NCBI RefSeq assembly: GCF_000516985.1
Contig: NW_006917096.1
Location: 124,001 to 188,000 of the forward strand
DNA length: 64,000 nt
Direction of reading: 5' to 3'
Origin: Pestalotiopsis fici W106-1
Taxonomy: Eukaryota; Ascomycota; Sordariomycetes; Amphisphaeriales; Sporocadaceae
The notes beneath the pieces are model-generated. The model searched no databases, had not been told where the DNA came from, and saw only the letters and a program-made list of their open reading frames with translations. Within the stretch, counting starts at the first letter, position 1; each line of letters begins with the position of its first letter. Of the stretch, positions 11,589 to 23,629 are shown in pieces. A program made the position numbers and the translations under genes.

Positions 11589-13222
11589 CGACATGGTGAT
11601 GGGAGTCATAGCATACGGAAATTGGGCATGCTCCTTTGTTGTATCGACTTTCAATTGAGCTAGTGCATTTGCAGCATATCATTCAATACAGATATATAAT
11701 ATTGACAGGCCAGCGCCGACATCGCAACTACCAAGAACTTTCTCCAAGTCAATCATATGTTATGGCAGCAATATCACTCCAAATGCCACTGCCAAATGCC
11801 ACCATTAGCGTATTGGGTTTCGGCTCTTTTTGAAGTGGCGCCCTAGCTCAATCACATATGTGCAAAATACGAAGGTATTTTCATGTTTGTTTACTCTAAA
11901 CAACCTTATTGGAAACAAAAGAAGCCTACACCTGTCCCCACGCCCCTGTCATTCCCATAACCATTTGCCAAACGCTCTGAGGCCTCGATATTTGTTGGAA
12001 TAATGCCATATTTTGTTCTTTGCTTTCGTGTGCTCAGCTTTTGTCACCCAAGAGGAAAATAGATAGCTACATTTCATTCGAATAAATCAAGTCTTCTCCT
12101 TGGTTACAGTAATCTCAAATGGCATCGTCTGAGTCTTTGCGTGAAGCTCGGATAGTATTAGTGTATACTTCGATCTACACCTGATATCCCTCAAGCATCA
12201 GGTCTCTATGATTGCATACTTGGTTTGTTGATATCCCGACGAGTGTGACCTTCAGGCATTCTTTTCTGCCCTTTTGGCCTCTTTCGACAAGGTTTTGGGG
12301 AGATATACGGATATCTTGGCCCGGAGAAAATTTTCATCTTCTGGGAGTCCTATTCGTCCTGGACTTTGGCCGAATCCTATCTTTCTGCGGTCATGATATA
12401 CAGTTCGAGTCGCCGGGGCTATTCACAACAATCTCGCTGTCTCGTCCAAAACGGCATGGCAACCGCGAACTCTGTTTTATGCGAAACTGGGCGTATCGAA
12501 ATGTGCTCAAATCAACAGACTGAACTTTGTGTACTTCTGAGATATAAACAGACCCTTGCCCCCCAGATTTGCCTGTTCCCTCTTCTTTCTTCGTCCCACC
12601 TACAACATTCTTCTCGTCTATCAAAAGTTGTTGCTCTACTATCTGACTGCTCAGCGTCTCGCATTACCAGCAAGTATTCACACTTTTCAGACCCCCTACC
12701 ATTGACATCATACACACATCCTCAGTCCATGTCCCGTTACACAACTTTGACCACTATTCGGATCATCGCTACTTCGTTTTTTCCACCATAAACAGTCCGC
12801 CACAGCTGCTTTAGGAATCTACAACCCAGCGCTCTGTGATTATATTGGTCTTGTGCTTTCCCACATATTCAGACTGTACAGCTCTCCAGTCACGACATCA
12901 AGTCAAAGAAGGTACGTTTCCATGTCATTTCATACTCATCAATCATAGTTATCCCCCTTCATCTCTTCTTCCTTCCCCTCTCTCCATCTCCTTTCTCTAC
13001 GTTACCTATCTCTTCTCTCTATCTCTTCTCTCTACATCATCTCTCTACATCTTCTCTCCATTTATAATCGTCTCACCCCGAGCTCCCCTATCCACTTGTC
13101 CTCTCCGTTTCTTCTTTCTCCTCCCCATCAATTGTTCTTCTCAAATATTTTGTCTTAATTATCACTTGAGAATAATTCTTGTTCTTACTTTCCATATTTG
13201 ATAGCTCCCCATATCTAACACC
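11589..13222. other. Intergenic, 1.6 kb, marks entry to the accessory region
   Basis: No supported gene. The last part holds a long pyrimidine-rich tract (listed separately) that probably belongs to the promoter or leader of the next gene. Open frames at 12212-12791 lack protein character. Confidence 0.45.
12952..13072 (+). repeat. Polypyrimidine microsatellite-like tract
   Basis: About 120 bp made almost only of C and T with imperfect TCTCTATCTCTTC-like units, 150-270 bp upstream of the start codon at 13223. CT-rich tracts upstream of fungal start codons often mark core promoters or leaders; here it could also be a length-variable repeat. Confidence 0.6.
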
Positions 13223-14178
13223 ATGCTTCCCACAACGGCCAAGATGACCGCCTCCCAAAGAGCCGGCCTGCTGTGGGAGCAGGGTCACAAGGGCTCCGAG
13301 AGGAGCTTCCCAGGCGCGCGGAAGGTGAAGGAAGGTGAAATTCACACCTTCAAGTCCCTTCAAGACCTCAACGCGCTGGACTACAGCTGCCTGATCGAGT
13401 CCGGGGCGATCAACAGGCGGGCAGCCAACCACCCGGTCATAATCTTGCACTGCCCGCAAGACTCGACCCACGCTGTAGTCGCGATCATCTCAGCGTACTC
13501 TTCAGGGGATTTCAACGATAACCTCCCCCCCTGGAGACAAGATGTCCACCGGTCGAAGAAGCGGGCCGAGTTTAGGGCATTTGTAGGCTCGGAGAGACCG
13601 GATAACAAGCGGCCTCTTCTGGAGCTTGAGGATGGCAAGCGGATGCCAAAGGAGAAGGTGTCTGTAAGTATTGGCCATTTTCCTGCTACTTGCTCTTGTA
13701 TAACGACTGGCACTGTAAAAACTCACATTTGAACTCACAGTGGGTGTACGCCATGAACGCGTTCGTCCTCCCGATCACAGCACTCGGGAAATATTACAGG
13801 GCCAAGAAGATGCTGCGGCTGACCGAGAAGAGCTTGCTCGATCTCAAGAGTCATATGATGACTCTTAGGGGGGATGAAACGCTCGGACGCGCCATGGACG
13901 ACGTACGCCTCCAATACAGCATCTCCGGCGGCGTCATCTCGAGGAGGGAGGTCAAGGCCAAGGCCAAGTCCAAGGTCAAGGTGGTCCAGGTCCCATTGGC
14001 AATGCAGCCAGTACCGACCGAGGTACCACTTGGACCTAAGGGGTGGCAAGAGCAACTAAACACTACCCCACAAGTCGTTGTCGCCCCTCAAACCCAACCT
14101 TGGCCTGCTCCAAAGAGCCCCAGGTCGCGCTGCCCTTGGGCACCCAACAACAACCGAGGCCCTTGCGTGACCTCATAA
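13223..14178 (+). CDS. Unknown fungal protein with C-terminal Lys/Pro-rich tail
   Basis: Two exons, 13223-13663 and 13741-14178, encode 292 residues. The first half is compact, with GLLWEQGHKGSERSFPGARK, a stretch around LNALDYSCLIESGAINRR, and HPVIILHCPQD...AVVAIISAYSSG. The second exon starts WVYAMNAFVLPITALGKYYR and then an amphipathic helix (MLRLTEKSLLDLKSHMM). The last 80 residues are low-complexity, with a lysine repeat (VKAKAKSKVKV) and Pro/Gln-rich sequence. There is no signal peptide or membrane segment. I do not recognise the family. It sits at the left edge of the accessory region and is convergent with the FAD monooxygenase. A second ATG seven codons downstream could also be the start. 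Confidence 0.7.
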
Positions 14179-14489
14179 AACGACGGGCAATTTGGGAGAG
14201 AAATTCTCGGATGGAAATGGGAGGGAAATGGAGAAGGATACTATCATACTGTGGTTGGAATTTCTAAGGGGATATTGCAGTATCGTGCTGGTTTTTTACT
14301 CTACTCGGGAGAGGTTCCCAGCACGCGCGGCAGCTAAAGATCGTGGCCAAATGGCATACGCAGGAGTCTATGGGGTTTGAGTTATATTTTGGATGCTTTG
14401 ACAATTGCATTTCCAGCATCGCGAATGATACCCAATCAATTCGAAATCTATCAAATTTCAAAGCTCTATTTCGCAGTAATATAAACGTT
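14179..14489. other. Intergenic between convergent genes
   Basis: Shared 3' region of the 13223 gene and the FAD monooxygenase. I see nothing in it. Confidence 0.5.
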
Positions 14490-15924
14490 CTATGCATGCC
14501 CATTCTGCTCAATAATCTTTGCATTCCAGACTGCCTCAATGTCGTTCTGATAGATCCAATCCATGCTCTTGCCTCCATCGACGATAATCTTGTTCACAAC
14601 CCTTTGATCCCATGTGGGGTTGCCAAGCTGCTCCAATTTCTTTTTCCTCCCTTCTGCTTGGGACGAAAGATGTGCATACATCTTGGAGTAGTAAGGAAGC
14701 CTGATCTCGTCAAACAAGGGCAATGCCTTGCTTAGGTCGTTCCTATATCGTAGCAGTGCTTGGGCCAGAACCCATCCATCCTCCATGGCAAATCCAGCAC
14801 CAGAGCCAAATGCCCCGGATAGAGCGTGTGAGGAGTCGCCTACCAGCACAATCTTGTTGTTCCAGGCGGTAAGCTTGGCGAGTTCGGGGCCGGCAAAGGC
14901 AGCAAATTCGCGCCAGTTCCCATCAGGTACTCGTGCCAGGGCTTCTCTGATATCTGGCAAATATTCCTAGTGTTGACTGCTTGAGCATGGTGTCTCGACA
15001 AGCTGGATAATCATGAAAGGCTTACTGTGAAATGTGACTCTACGTGTGCATTTTCCACTGGGACACCCCAACTGACTTTGCTCGCACTGTAGATTGCTGG
15101 ATCATGCCAGGCCCGGCAAGCGATCTCCCAGAGACCCTCGCCGACTGGGGAGAAGTAGACGTGGGTAGTGGGCGAGTGCCACCAGGCAGTTGTATCAAAT
15201 CGAGGATCAAGGTCCTTGACTTTGTCCCAGGGCAGGAGGGTGCGCCAGATGGTGGTGCCGGTGAATTTAATTTCGTAGTCTGGCCATGCCGCATCGCGGA
15301 CGACCTTTGGTTGTCCACCAGTGTTAGTTTGAGTGGTAGTCAGGAAGGTGGGAGGTATCGACTTACCGAGCGTATACCATCGGCGCCTACAACGAGGTCT
15401 GCAGTTGCAATTGTGCCATCCGTGAAATGAAGTTCGACGCCCTCAGTTCTCTTGTCGACTATATTTGTGAGCTTTTTTGATAGATGGAGCACTCCAGGCT
15501 TGATGTGCGCGAGGAGCGCCGATTGCAGTGCGGTTCTCTGGGTCCGGACGGGTGGCCGTCCGGTAACATCGCGCGGCTTTTCACGGCGTGAGAGCTCTTC
15601 CCCAGAGCGACCATTCCTGAAGACTCGTGTGAGTCGGGAGGACAACCGGAAAGATATAAAAAAGTTCAAGTGCACTCACAAGTTGAGGATCGTCCATGTC
15701 TCGTGACCACTAGTCAGGGTATCGGCAACGCCAAGCAGAGTTAAGACGTTCCATGTGTTCGTGCCAATGCTGATCCCGGCACCGACCTCGCGCAAGAGGC
15801 TCGCCTGCTCGTATATGGTCACCTCTACATTGGGGATCTTGGATAGGGCAATGGCTGTGGCCAAACCGCCCGGGCCGCCGCCGACAATGGCTACTCTGAG
15901 ATGTTGGATGGGGTCTACAGTCAT
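14490..15924 (-). CDS. FAD-dependent monooxygenase, salicylate-hydroxylase-like
   Basis: Four exons, 15924-15680, 15616-15367, 15304-15026 and 14966-14490, encode 416 residues with consistent phases. The N-terminus LRVAIVGGGPGGLATAIALS is the GxGxxG dinucleotide fold. LVVGADGIRS is the DG motif of class A flavoprotein hydroxylases, and VLVGDSSHALSGAFGSGAGF is the GD motif that holds the FAD ribityl chain. This is the full set for a single-component aromatic-ring hydroxylase or epoxidase. Substrate cannot be told from sequence: salicylate degradation and secondary-metabolite tailoring are both common for the family. Its upstream region carries an inverted repeat around a CACGTG site. It lies near peptidase, DUF3328 and permease genes and could be part of a biosynthetic set. 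Confidence 0.9.
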
Positions 15925-16258
15925 TGTCAAGATTGATGAAGCATTATTGAAAGGAAAAAATCAATTACTGTCTATCATTCTATGAAATTCATCCATTTCT
16001 AAGCAGACCCCATCTGCGGGACTTCGGATATGATACCATCGGATCATGCGTTATCACTATAGCGTCACCTGTCACGTGAATTGCGTGCGCTGATCACGCT
16101 ATAGCGATTTCCGCATTGGGAAAGAGTACCATGTCTACAAAATGGGGAACGACAATGGCCATGGCGGAGAGAGCAGACCACAACACGCAATGCCGTTCTG
16201 CAAATCAGACGTACTCGACTGAGACGGTGTCGTAACGTTTTCCTAGTATCCGTTAGCT
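15925..16258. promoter_or_regulatory. Promoter region of the FAD monooxygenase
   Basis: A 334-bp gap between the monooxygenase start and the 3' end of the Hsp70-like gene. It holds the inverted repeat with central E-box listed separately. Confidence 0.5.
16052..16109. promoter_or_regulatory. Inverted repeat flanking a CACGTG E-box (candidate operator)
   Basis: The left arm TATCACTATAGCGT (16052-16065) and right arm ACGCTATAGCGATT (16096-16109) match as an inverted repeat at 12 of 14 positions. Each contains CTATAG. Between them lies a palindromic CACGTG at 16073-16078, the usual target of bHLH factors. The element is about 130-190 bp upstream of the monooxygenase start codon, a normal distance for a fungal activator site. 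Function is inferred. Confidence 0.45.
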
Positions 16259-18379
16259 TCAATAGTACTCCTGAATAGGTAGGAAAAGATGGAGAGAAGA
16301 CTTGCCGTTATGAATCAGAGTGAACTCTGTCGACTGGGAACGGTAAACCCATTCAAGGTCATATCCAATCACATAATAGAACAAGCCATCTTTACCCAAT
16401 TTCTGGGTCAGGTCGCGCAGCGGTATGTGGCTCAGGTCCATTGTAACCTTGCAGAGCTCCTTGACTGCGTCGTCCTTACGTTTTGGCGCATTGCGGCCTG
16501 AGTCGTCAGCGTAAATCCGAAGATACTCAGTGCCGAAACGACCTTGAGAAACCAATCTTGGTAATGTTATGGACATGGTAAATGGTTGGTCTTCAGAAAG
16601 CGTGTCACCCTGTGTGTAGGTGGGAAACAATGTCAGCCAATGTCTACGAATTGCACTCCCTCTCAGATGCAATTCCTCACCTTGTTGATCAGCCAGTGCA
16701 TCAAGTTAATCCTATATGAGCCTTCGAATCCAGACCAGTATTTATGTTCTTCACAGTCGGAATCAAGCATGGGAGAGTAAGGGTCACTTAAATGCACCCC
16801 GTAATGTTTCCGTGCCACCCGGTCTCGTACTTTGATCAGCGTCAAACGTTCCGGGTCACAGATCTCCAAGCCTCTCATAACTGCACCATAGACAACTGCA
16901 AGCAAAGAATTCTCGGGCTGTATGATTTCAGTCTCTGGGAGGGACTGCTGCATTCGCTCTCGTAGATATGTGGAAGATCCGAAACCACCAACGAGAAAGA
17001 CTGCCCGGATCGCAATCTTGCTCTCGGTGATCTGTTGCTTAACAAGCTGGATTATCTTTGATATCACTGGCTCAAAGATGTTCGCAATCTCGGCACCCTT
17101 CAACAAAAGCCTGCCGGGTCGACGTTGCAAAGAGGTCTGGTGTATTGTTCCTTTGAATGGAATTGCAAAGTTGTCGGGCACCGTGTCCATACAAAATCCC
17201 TGCTTGATCTGGCATTCATTAATATCAATCTATTGATTCATATTAGTATAGCAGGATTACCTGGGTTTCAAAAGTTCTCAATGCTTCCTTCATTGCGTCC
17301 GTGTCGAATTCTGGTTCGTCACCAAGCAATCGTGTGAGGTAGGTTTCAAATCCTCTGTCGAGAAAAATGGAGCCACATAAAGCTCCGTGTCCAGCAGTAG
17401 CCTCTTTGAGTTCAAGAACAGGGTGGAGTTTTGCGATGGTGTAACTAAAACTCGATCAGTCCTGGTCTCTTTAACGGGTGAACAAGAAGCTGCGTAGCGA
17501 CTCACGAAATTAAATCAACAGTTCCTCCGCCAGCATCGCAGACCACGAATGAATCCCCAACCTTCAGAGCGTCAGGCGCAAGACTTGCTATTGTATACAC
17601 TAAACATGCAGCATTAGTAGAGTTTACCTATAGAGTCGAATAGGCATCTTCAATATTGATTTCCTTGAGTAGGAGATACGTTAAATGGCCAGGCAAGGCA
17701 ATAGTGGCTGGATGTCAAACCTGCGCGTGAAATGAAGTTTACTTACTTGCTGCAGCTTCCGGCTCAGACACCACATGTATCTTGGCATTTGTGAAGGGCT
17801 CGCCGGCTTGTTTGCAAGCCTCGATGGTTCGCTGTGTGGCTAGTTCAGTCCACATGGCTGGGACAGTGAGAACGAATTCAAGGATTCTATCTTTCAGGAA
17901 GCTCTTGCCCATGCTTGTCTTCAGTGTATAGATTAGGTGTTCTCCAATTCCCCTCAGATAATCAGCAACCGTCGTCTGGGGGTCCTTGGATCGGAAACGT
18001 CCATCCATCACAGTTTCTTGCCCTGATATTTTGATAGAAGGATCCAAATCCCTATACACAGAAAATTAGTTTAAAAAGACTCGTTGAAGAAGAAATCGTA
18101 CAGTTTGAACCATTTGAGAATTTCCGTCTCGGGAACCTCATCAGTTATTTGAAACCCCCATTGAGAGCCACCGGACTCAGTATATCGCAGTTGCGTGGGG
18201 ACCTTTTCAGCTCTGTAGCCATCGCGAGAATTCTGACTCATTGGCCATCTACAAATGTTTCTCCGGGCGCCAGGTTGATTGATCAAGGCCCAGCCAACGC
18301 CGGAAAAGGTTGTCCCAAAGTCGATGGCAACGACGACTTTGTTGCTATTCAAGTTGGAGAAAGTGGTTGCGTTGGACAT
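16259..18379 (-). CDS. Hsp70-superfamily ATPase, HSPA12-like, without classical substrate-binding domain
   Basis: Six exons, 18379-18102, 18051-17747, 17599-17506, 17444-17261, 17229-16681 and 16609-16259, encode 586 residues. Actin/Hsp70-fold motifs are intact: phosphate-1 VVVAIDFGTTFSGVGWAL, the RTIEACKQAGEPF...VSEPEAAA segment, phosphate-2 FVVCDAGGGTVDLIS, and the adenosine motif AVFLVGGFGSSTYLRERM. The C-terminal 200 residues do not look like the DnaK beta-sandwich and helical lid. This layout is that of the HSPA12-like proteins expanded in filamentous fungi, whose role is not settled. Residue 1 is taken at MSNATTF; an upstream in-frame ATG (MFSKHTIK) would add a basic 17-residue extension. 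The last exon ends GKSSLHLFLPIQEYY. Confidence 0.9.
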
Positions 18380-19397
18380 TTTGTGGTAGTGTATCTTTCT
18401 TTTTTGTTTGATTGTATGTTTACTGAACATAGATTGTGTTCGGATTGATAGTTTGTGAGCTTAGGAGGGCAGAATGTAGCGACCAACATCCACAACTTAT
18501 ATGCATAGGCATATTTTCGGGCAATTTCCTTATGTCTTTCAATACAGTATAATGTCTAGCACATAAGTTTACAGCCTTTATTATCGGAACAAACTAAATC
18601 AAGACTTGAAACTCAAAAGCAGAATTTGGGTGGCCTTCTCTCACGATTTATTTACCAATTGAGATTCATGAACCCTGTCCGGCGGCACGAACACACGACT
18701 TGTGTTTTTTGGTGTCAGTTTTAGACATTGACCATGATTGGTGGCACAGATGTATCTCTTCCTCTTGTTGGTCTGGCTCTATATGAAATTCCCTTTGTTT
18801 ATGGATTTTCCAACATATTGATTTCTTGAAACACTCTCGATGACATTCTGAACCATGAAAGGAAAGGAAACAAGACGATTTAATTGGTTTAACATGAAAT
18901 GATGATTACTGCAATGAGACATGCCTCACATGAGCTGAAATCTCCCCGAAGTGATGACTACCTATTTCCCCCGGGTCACGAGAACTTTTTGACAGTTGAC
19001 AGCCAGAAGTTTCTTGTGGAGCAAAAATACACCTTATCCCAGAATAGGTTGCCTCAGGCGGTATTAGTTTCCTAGAATGTGCTAGCAATATTTACAAGGT
19101 CTTCAGCCATTATCGGTATCCAAATTTATAGGCCCCGTAACTTCAAAATTATGTAGCTAGGTAGAAATGATTTCATTACACTGTCAACCCAAAATCGGCC
19201 AACTCAACTTTGGGAATTCTACATCTAATATATGGAGATTCAAATTTGTCGTCTTCATACGAGATTATCCGCATAATCACCAATCGAGCCACCACATAAC
19301 TGATAGAAAAGCCTCCAATACCGGCAGGCGATTACAAGTCCGTTGCTAAATCAAGTCTTCCAACCTTCGAAGAAAACCGTTATTCCAAAATCTCGAA
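18380..19397. other. Intergenic, AT-rich
   Basis: Divergent promoters of the Hsp70-like and coiled-coil genes. No supported open frame or repeat was seen. Confidence 0.45.
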
Positions 19398-21025
19398 ATG
19401 TCGTTGTGCGGACCTGATCCTGAAATTAGAGGCCAATCCAACCCACCAGAAGGGCCTAGAAAAAGCCCTGGGTCATATGAAGAGGCTTTCTGGAGGAGAC
19501 TGACTAGGCTCATATCCTCCATTGGCCATCGTTCCGCTCGCTTTAGAACTAAATTTCGCTTCGAGCTCCTTAGACTAATAGAGGCGGTCAAGAACCACGC
19601 GGAGCAAGCGTTGAAGGATCCAACTCCCGAATACCGGCAGGAAATTCGCATGCTGCAGCACCAACTCAGGGAATCCTGGTCCAGAATTCAACATCTCGAA
19701 GGTATTAGCAGTGACAACGAGCGCCAGATCCATAGCCTTGAGAGTAAACTTGCAGAAACCACAAGCCAGCTCAAGAAGTCCATCACCCAAGCTACAGATC
19801 GTGGCAAGCAAGTCCGCACCCTTGAAGACCAATTAGTAGAGTACAAGGACTGCCTCGAAGACTCCGTCAATCGAGTTACAGATCTCGCCCCTCTCTTCCG
19901 GGATATTACACCAGAAGACCTCGGGAATGTACGTATTCTGAATACTCGCTAGGGATTTTACTGATGTTGGACAGGACTATGATCTCTTGTGCGCCGCAGT
20001 GGAGAATTGGGTAGAGAATTCTCTCGGAAAAGTGTTAAACGAACCACAAGCAAGCAAGGATCTTCTTTGCAGCATCCGTGGAAGAGCGGGATCATCTGGT
20101 AAGTTCTGCACCGACTTGCAGCGTTTTGGCGATTTGATCACCGCCGTCAAGTTTCCGGAGACTTCGCAGGATATTGTCACAGCCCTGATATGGCGACATC
20201 TCTACGAGAATATATTCTCAAAGCCCTTTTACAACGCCTGGAGCCCTGTCATCAATATTGTGGAAATTCTCGCAAATTCCATGACTGAGGAAGCCAAGCC
20301 AAAAAGAAGTTAGTTTATGTATTTCTTTGATCAGCCCCAGTCCCACTAACAGTAGCACAGCGAGTACATTCATACGCAACTGGACCAACGAGGCATATAA
20401 CAGCATGATTGTTCATCGCAGCTTTGCCGCTGTGAGAGCCAAGGCTCGCAAGGAGATGGCGCATGACCTTGCAGGACCGCTGCAAGTTTTGATGCCGAAT
20501 GCAACACTAGAAGCTGTGGGCGAGAGCATTGAGAAAAAGATCATGGAACCAGCCATGCGCTTGAAGGAAAAGATGCGGTCTACGAACAACCCATACTATA
20601 TGCGTCTCACTGTATATGGGCAAGATCATGCTTCCGCTCTGCAACTTGTGCGTGATGAGCCTCGGGTAGTGCTTGAAGATGTGTTCAACAATCGAGTCGA
20701 ATTCAATCCGAGCATCCTCCCACCAGAACACGACGATTTGTACCGAAAAACAGTGTTAACAAACATCACACCAGTCTGCGCCGTAGTTCCAGCATTGATG
20801 GAGTCAGCACTTGATGAAGCGTCCCTTCGGAAACGTCAGCGCCGGGGCGACCTCTACGGTCATATGGATATGACAAAGGATTTATGTATTCGCAAACAAA
20901 GACAACTGTATGGATTGACGGGGCCGTATAAGGGGGGCCGATGCTCGAGTCAATTGGCTCCATCCGTAGTCGGTGAGATCCTTGCAAATGATGAAGAGCA
21001 ACGTTCCCGCCGAGATTTTGGATGA
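19398..21025 (+). CDS. Coiled-coil protein of unknown function (paralogue of the 33825 gene)
   Basis: Three exons, 19398-19928, 19975-20308 and 20361-21025, encode 509 residues in phase. Residues about 35-165 are helical with heptad-like leucines (RIQHLEGISSDNERQIHSLE, then LEDQLVEYKDCLEDSVNRV), so a coiled coil is likely. The middle has DYDLLCAAVENWVENSLGKV and QDIVTALIWRHLYENIFSKP. The C-terminal part carries LAGPLQVLMPNATLEAVGES and FNNRVEFNP, which recur in the shorter gene at 33825. I know no named domain for this layout. There is no signal peptide or membrane helix. The shared C-terminal part suggests a small lineage-specific family. Confidence 0.8.
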
Positions 21026-22074
21026 GCTTCATGGCAGAGTAGGCTTGTTGCAATATGGACCATAAGTCGGGGCAAACTATAATTGTAACGTAGCATCGAA
21101 AAGACAGGTACGAATTCAGCTTGATGTTGGTCATTTCGTTAAGTGAGGAGAACAACACAAAGCCTCGATGAGTTGACTCCATGGCCTTTCATTTGAATTG
21201 TATATCTTGTCGTGGCAGCACCGTAAGTGGCCATTGGTCCAAGCATGCATATTGTAACTAATAACGGCTGTGATACCATGAAGTTCCGTACTTGGTGACA
21301 AAGCGTTTCTGAACAAAATAGTCACTGGGTTGGATGGGGCACTGTGTTTCTTTAGGAACCCTGTTCATATCTGTGACGAAGCTTTGACGGATGCCATGCC
21401 AGTGTATGGCTGCTTCGTTGTGTTCTAGCTTGTGGGTGATTTTGTCGATGAGCCGGTCTCCCCAGCACGCCTAAATCACAGGGCCGGGATAGGTTTTGTT
21501 GACAAGCTTGATCTCAACAGACCTTAAGACTTCAGAATACCATGTAACATCAGTAAGCTTGTGGTTTTACGTATTTCTACAGCCTTATGAGCATGGCCTC
21601 TACAGTGTCGATGTCGAAGCGCTGTCTATTTGGATGGCGCAGCAAGCACTGGAGATCTTCCTCTCTTCTTCGCAACAGGGCAGTAGCCAACCTTCCGCGG
21701 CCACGTCTGGGTACTCGCATAAGAATATCCCGCCGCCTATTTTGGTCTTTTGCTAAGAGGTGGGAAGAACATATTGTCGCCCGCGACCAGGCCTTTTTGC
21801 AAATGGTCAACAGAAAGATGTTTCAGTGATGGCTGCCAATAGACTTGACCGAGAGAATTTGAATCACAGCAACGAGATATTCAGCTTGGCTGGTACCATA
21901 TGTCTGTCTCACCTAATCCAGTGTAAAAGGGAACATGTCATTGAAGGAGCGACTGTGAGATATCTGAGTGAATCTCTGTGATCTTCAAAAGAGAGGCGCT
22001 GAAGAACTATCTAAAATACCCTAGCAGGTAATCTGCGGTGGGTTCTGACCACTTGAGTGTGGCAGGTAGGTAAA
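21026..22074. other. Intergenic, no supported gene
   Basis: Tail-to-tail gap. Overlapping open frames around 21496-21829 on both strands do not read as a protein and share no pattern with neighbours. Confidence 0.4.
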
Positions 22075-23095
22075 TCAATCGGATAGGAAGTTGCCACAAA
22101 TCTCCATAAATCGCTCTCGCTCCTCCCACATTGACGTATGGCTTGAATTCTCGAGCGTTAACCACTTCACCTTGTTAATGGCCCTGAACCATGGCTCCAT
22201 GACGAAATCCATCACTTCGTCGTATCTTCCGTTGAGCAACAGAGTCTGTGCCTCGATTTTGCCTGCGGTCTTCCAGCCCTCCCAATCTTTGAGTGTCCCA
22301 ACGGTATCGAATTCTGAATGGCCTTGCCTATGAATATTGATATCAGTCAACATGATGATGTTGGGAAGAGGGGATTAAAGAGATCGAAGAAGGGTCAACA
22401 GGATCTTTGCTGAAAACTCACATGGTATTATAAGCTGCAGGATTCTCTTTCAAGTTCCGCCAAGCCTGCTGTATCGGATCCGGTACTGGATCAAGTCGAC
22501 AGACAAAGCTCCTCATAAAGACGGTCGATGCAGATTTGTACTCGGGGCTGTCATGATCTCCGCGCTTGTCGCAGTCTTTGAGTGTTTCTCTTACATCGGG
22601 AGGGAGCTGAGCCAGCCGCTGCTGGCACGCCTCCTTGTAAAGTGGCATGCTGGCAGGTGAGCCAGATATGATCAACCTTTTCAGGCCGCTGGGGCGCAGC
22701 GCGGCGTATGAGCCGGCCAACATGCCACCCCAACTTTGGCCGAGCAGATGAAAACCCTTGTCCCGTAGGTGAAGGTGGTCCACCAATTTGTCAAGCTCGG
22801 TGATGAAGAGGTCGACGGTCCAAAAGGCCTCATCGCCCAATTTGTCTGGCAAGTGTGTGGAACGGCCACAGCCGATTTGGTCGTAGAGTATGACCGGGAT
22901 CCCTCTTGTCTCGTAAAGATCAATCAGAGCGACCATGTAGTTGTGACCGGACCCGGGACCGCCGTGAAGTGCAACCACAGGTGGAAGAGCTGAAGTAGCG
23001 AGGTCTCCCACGACCCGGTACCATGTTTTGCATATCTTTCCAGCGTTGGGGACATCCCACTCCATTTGTCCCTCTTCTGTTGCTTGAGAACCCAT
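22075..23095 (-). CDS. Proline iminopeptidase-like alpha/beta hydrolase (prolyl aminopeptidase family, S33)
   Basis: Two exons, 23095-22422 and 22327-22075, encode 308 residues, the usual size for S33 prolyl aminopeptidases. The oxyanion-hole motif HGGPGSG is at residues 44-50. The nucleophile elbow LLGQSWGGMLA places the catalytic serine at residue 121. The acid is expected in LLNGRYDEVMD and the histidine in LENSSHTSMWEE near the C-terminus. There is no signal peptide, so it should act in the cytosol on N-terminal proline of short peptides or on related amides. Together with the permease and DUF3328 genes nearby it could process a peptide product; that link is only positional. Confidence 0.9.
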
Positions 23096-23629
23096 TGCAA
23101 GTCGACTAGGAAAGAGCGGTCATATAGCTGCAGAGGGTATGAACCATACACAGAAAATTGATGAATGGAACAAGAGATCGCGGGATCATGTGCCCAATTT
23201 CTACGAAACACAATTTCTTGTTGCACTAGCCGTTATGGAAGGCCTCTCCATTGACGTGACAGCCTCAGTTGGGGTCGAACTTCCGGTCGCGCGCGCACTG
23301 TTCGGTGAGTCGTGTTTGTGGGTTACGCTGCAGCGGCCAGTGCCGGCCCCCCAGATGCTTGCCTACCTAGTACCTCTTGGTTACACGGCATACGTACCCC
23401 TCAGTACGTACTTCGCCCATGTTTGCCTCATTTCAGATAGACATCAATTGGCAGTACCTAGAGATGTACTCTGGCTATCAATTCACCATATCGGTACATG
23501 GGCACACCGAGGCAGACCAGGACTCTGGGAAAGAATAATTACCGTGTTTTGTCAAGCATTGTGACATCATGATCATATTACTGTCTCGCTACAACTTGTC
23601 CAATAGAATTCATGTTCGCGCTTCAGACT
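23096..23629. other. Intergenic, peptidase promoter
   Basis: A plus-strand open frame of 141 codons at 23139-23564 starts with ATG but has unremarkable composition and no known motif. It lies in the promoter of the peptidase gene, and I do not call it. Confidence 0.4.

Noticed and set aside
16271..16305. 35-nt GC-AG intron near the end of the Hsp70-like gene (AACG|GCAAGT...TTCAG|GAG)
   Set aside because: Too short for a fungal spliceosomal intron, and the unspliced frame ends normally; kept as coding.
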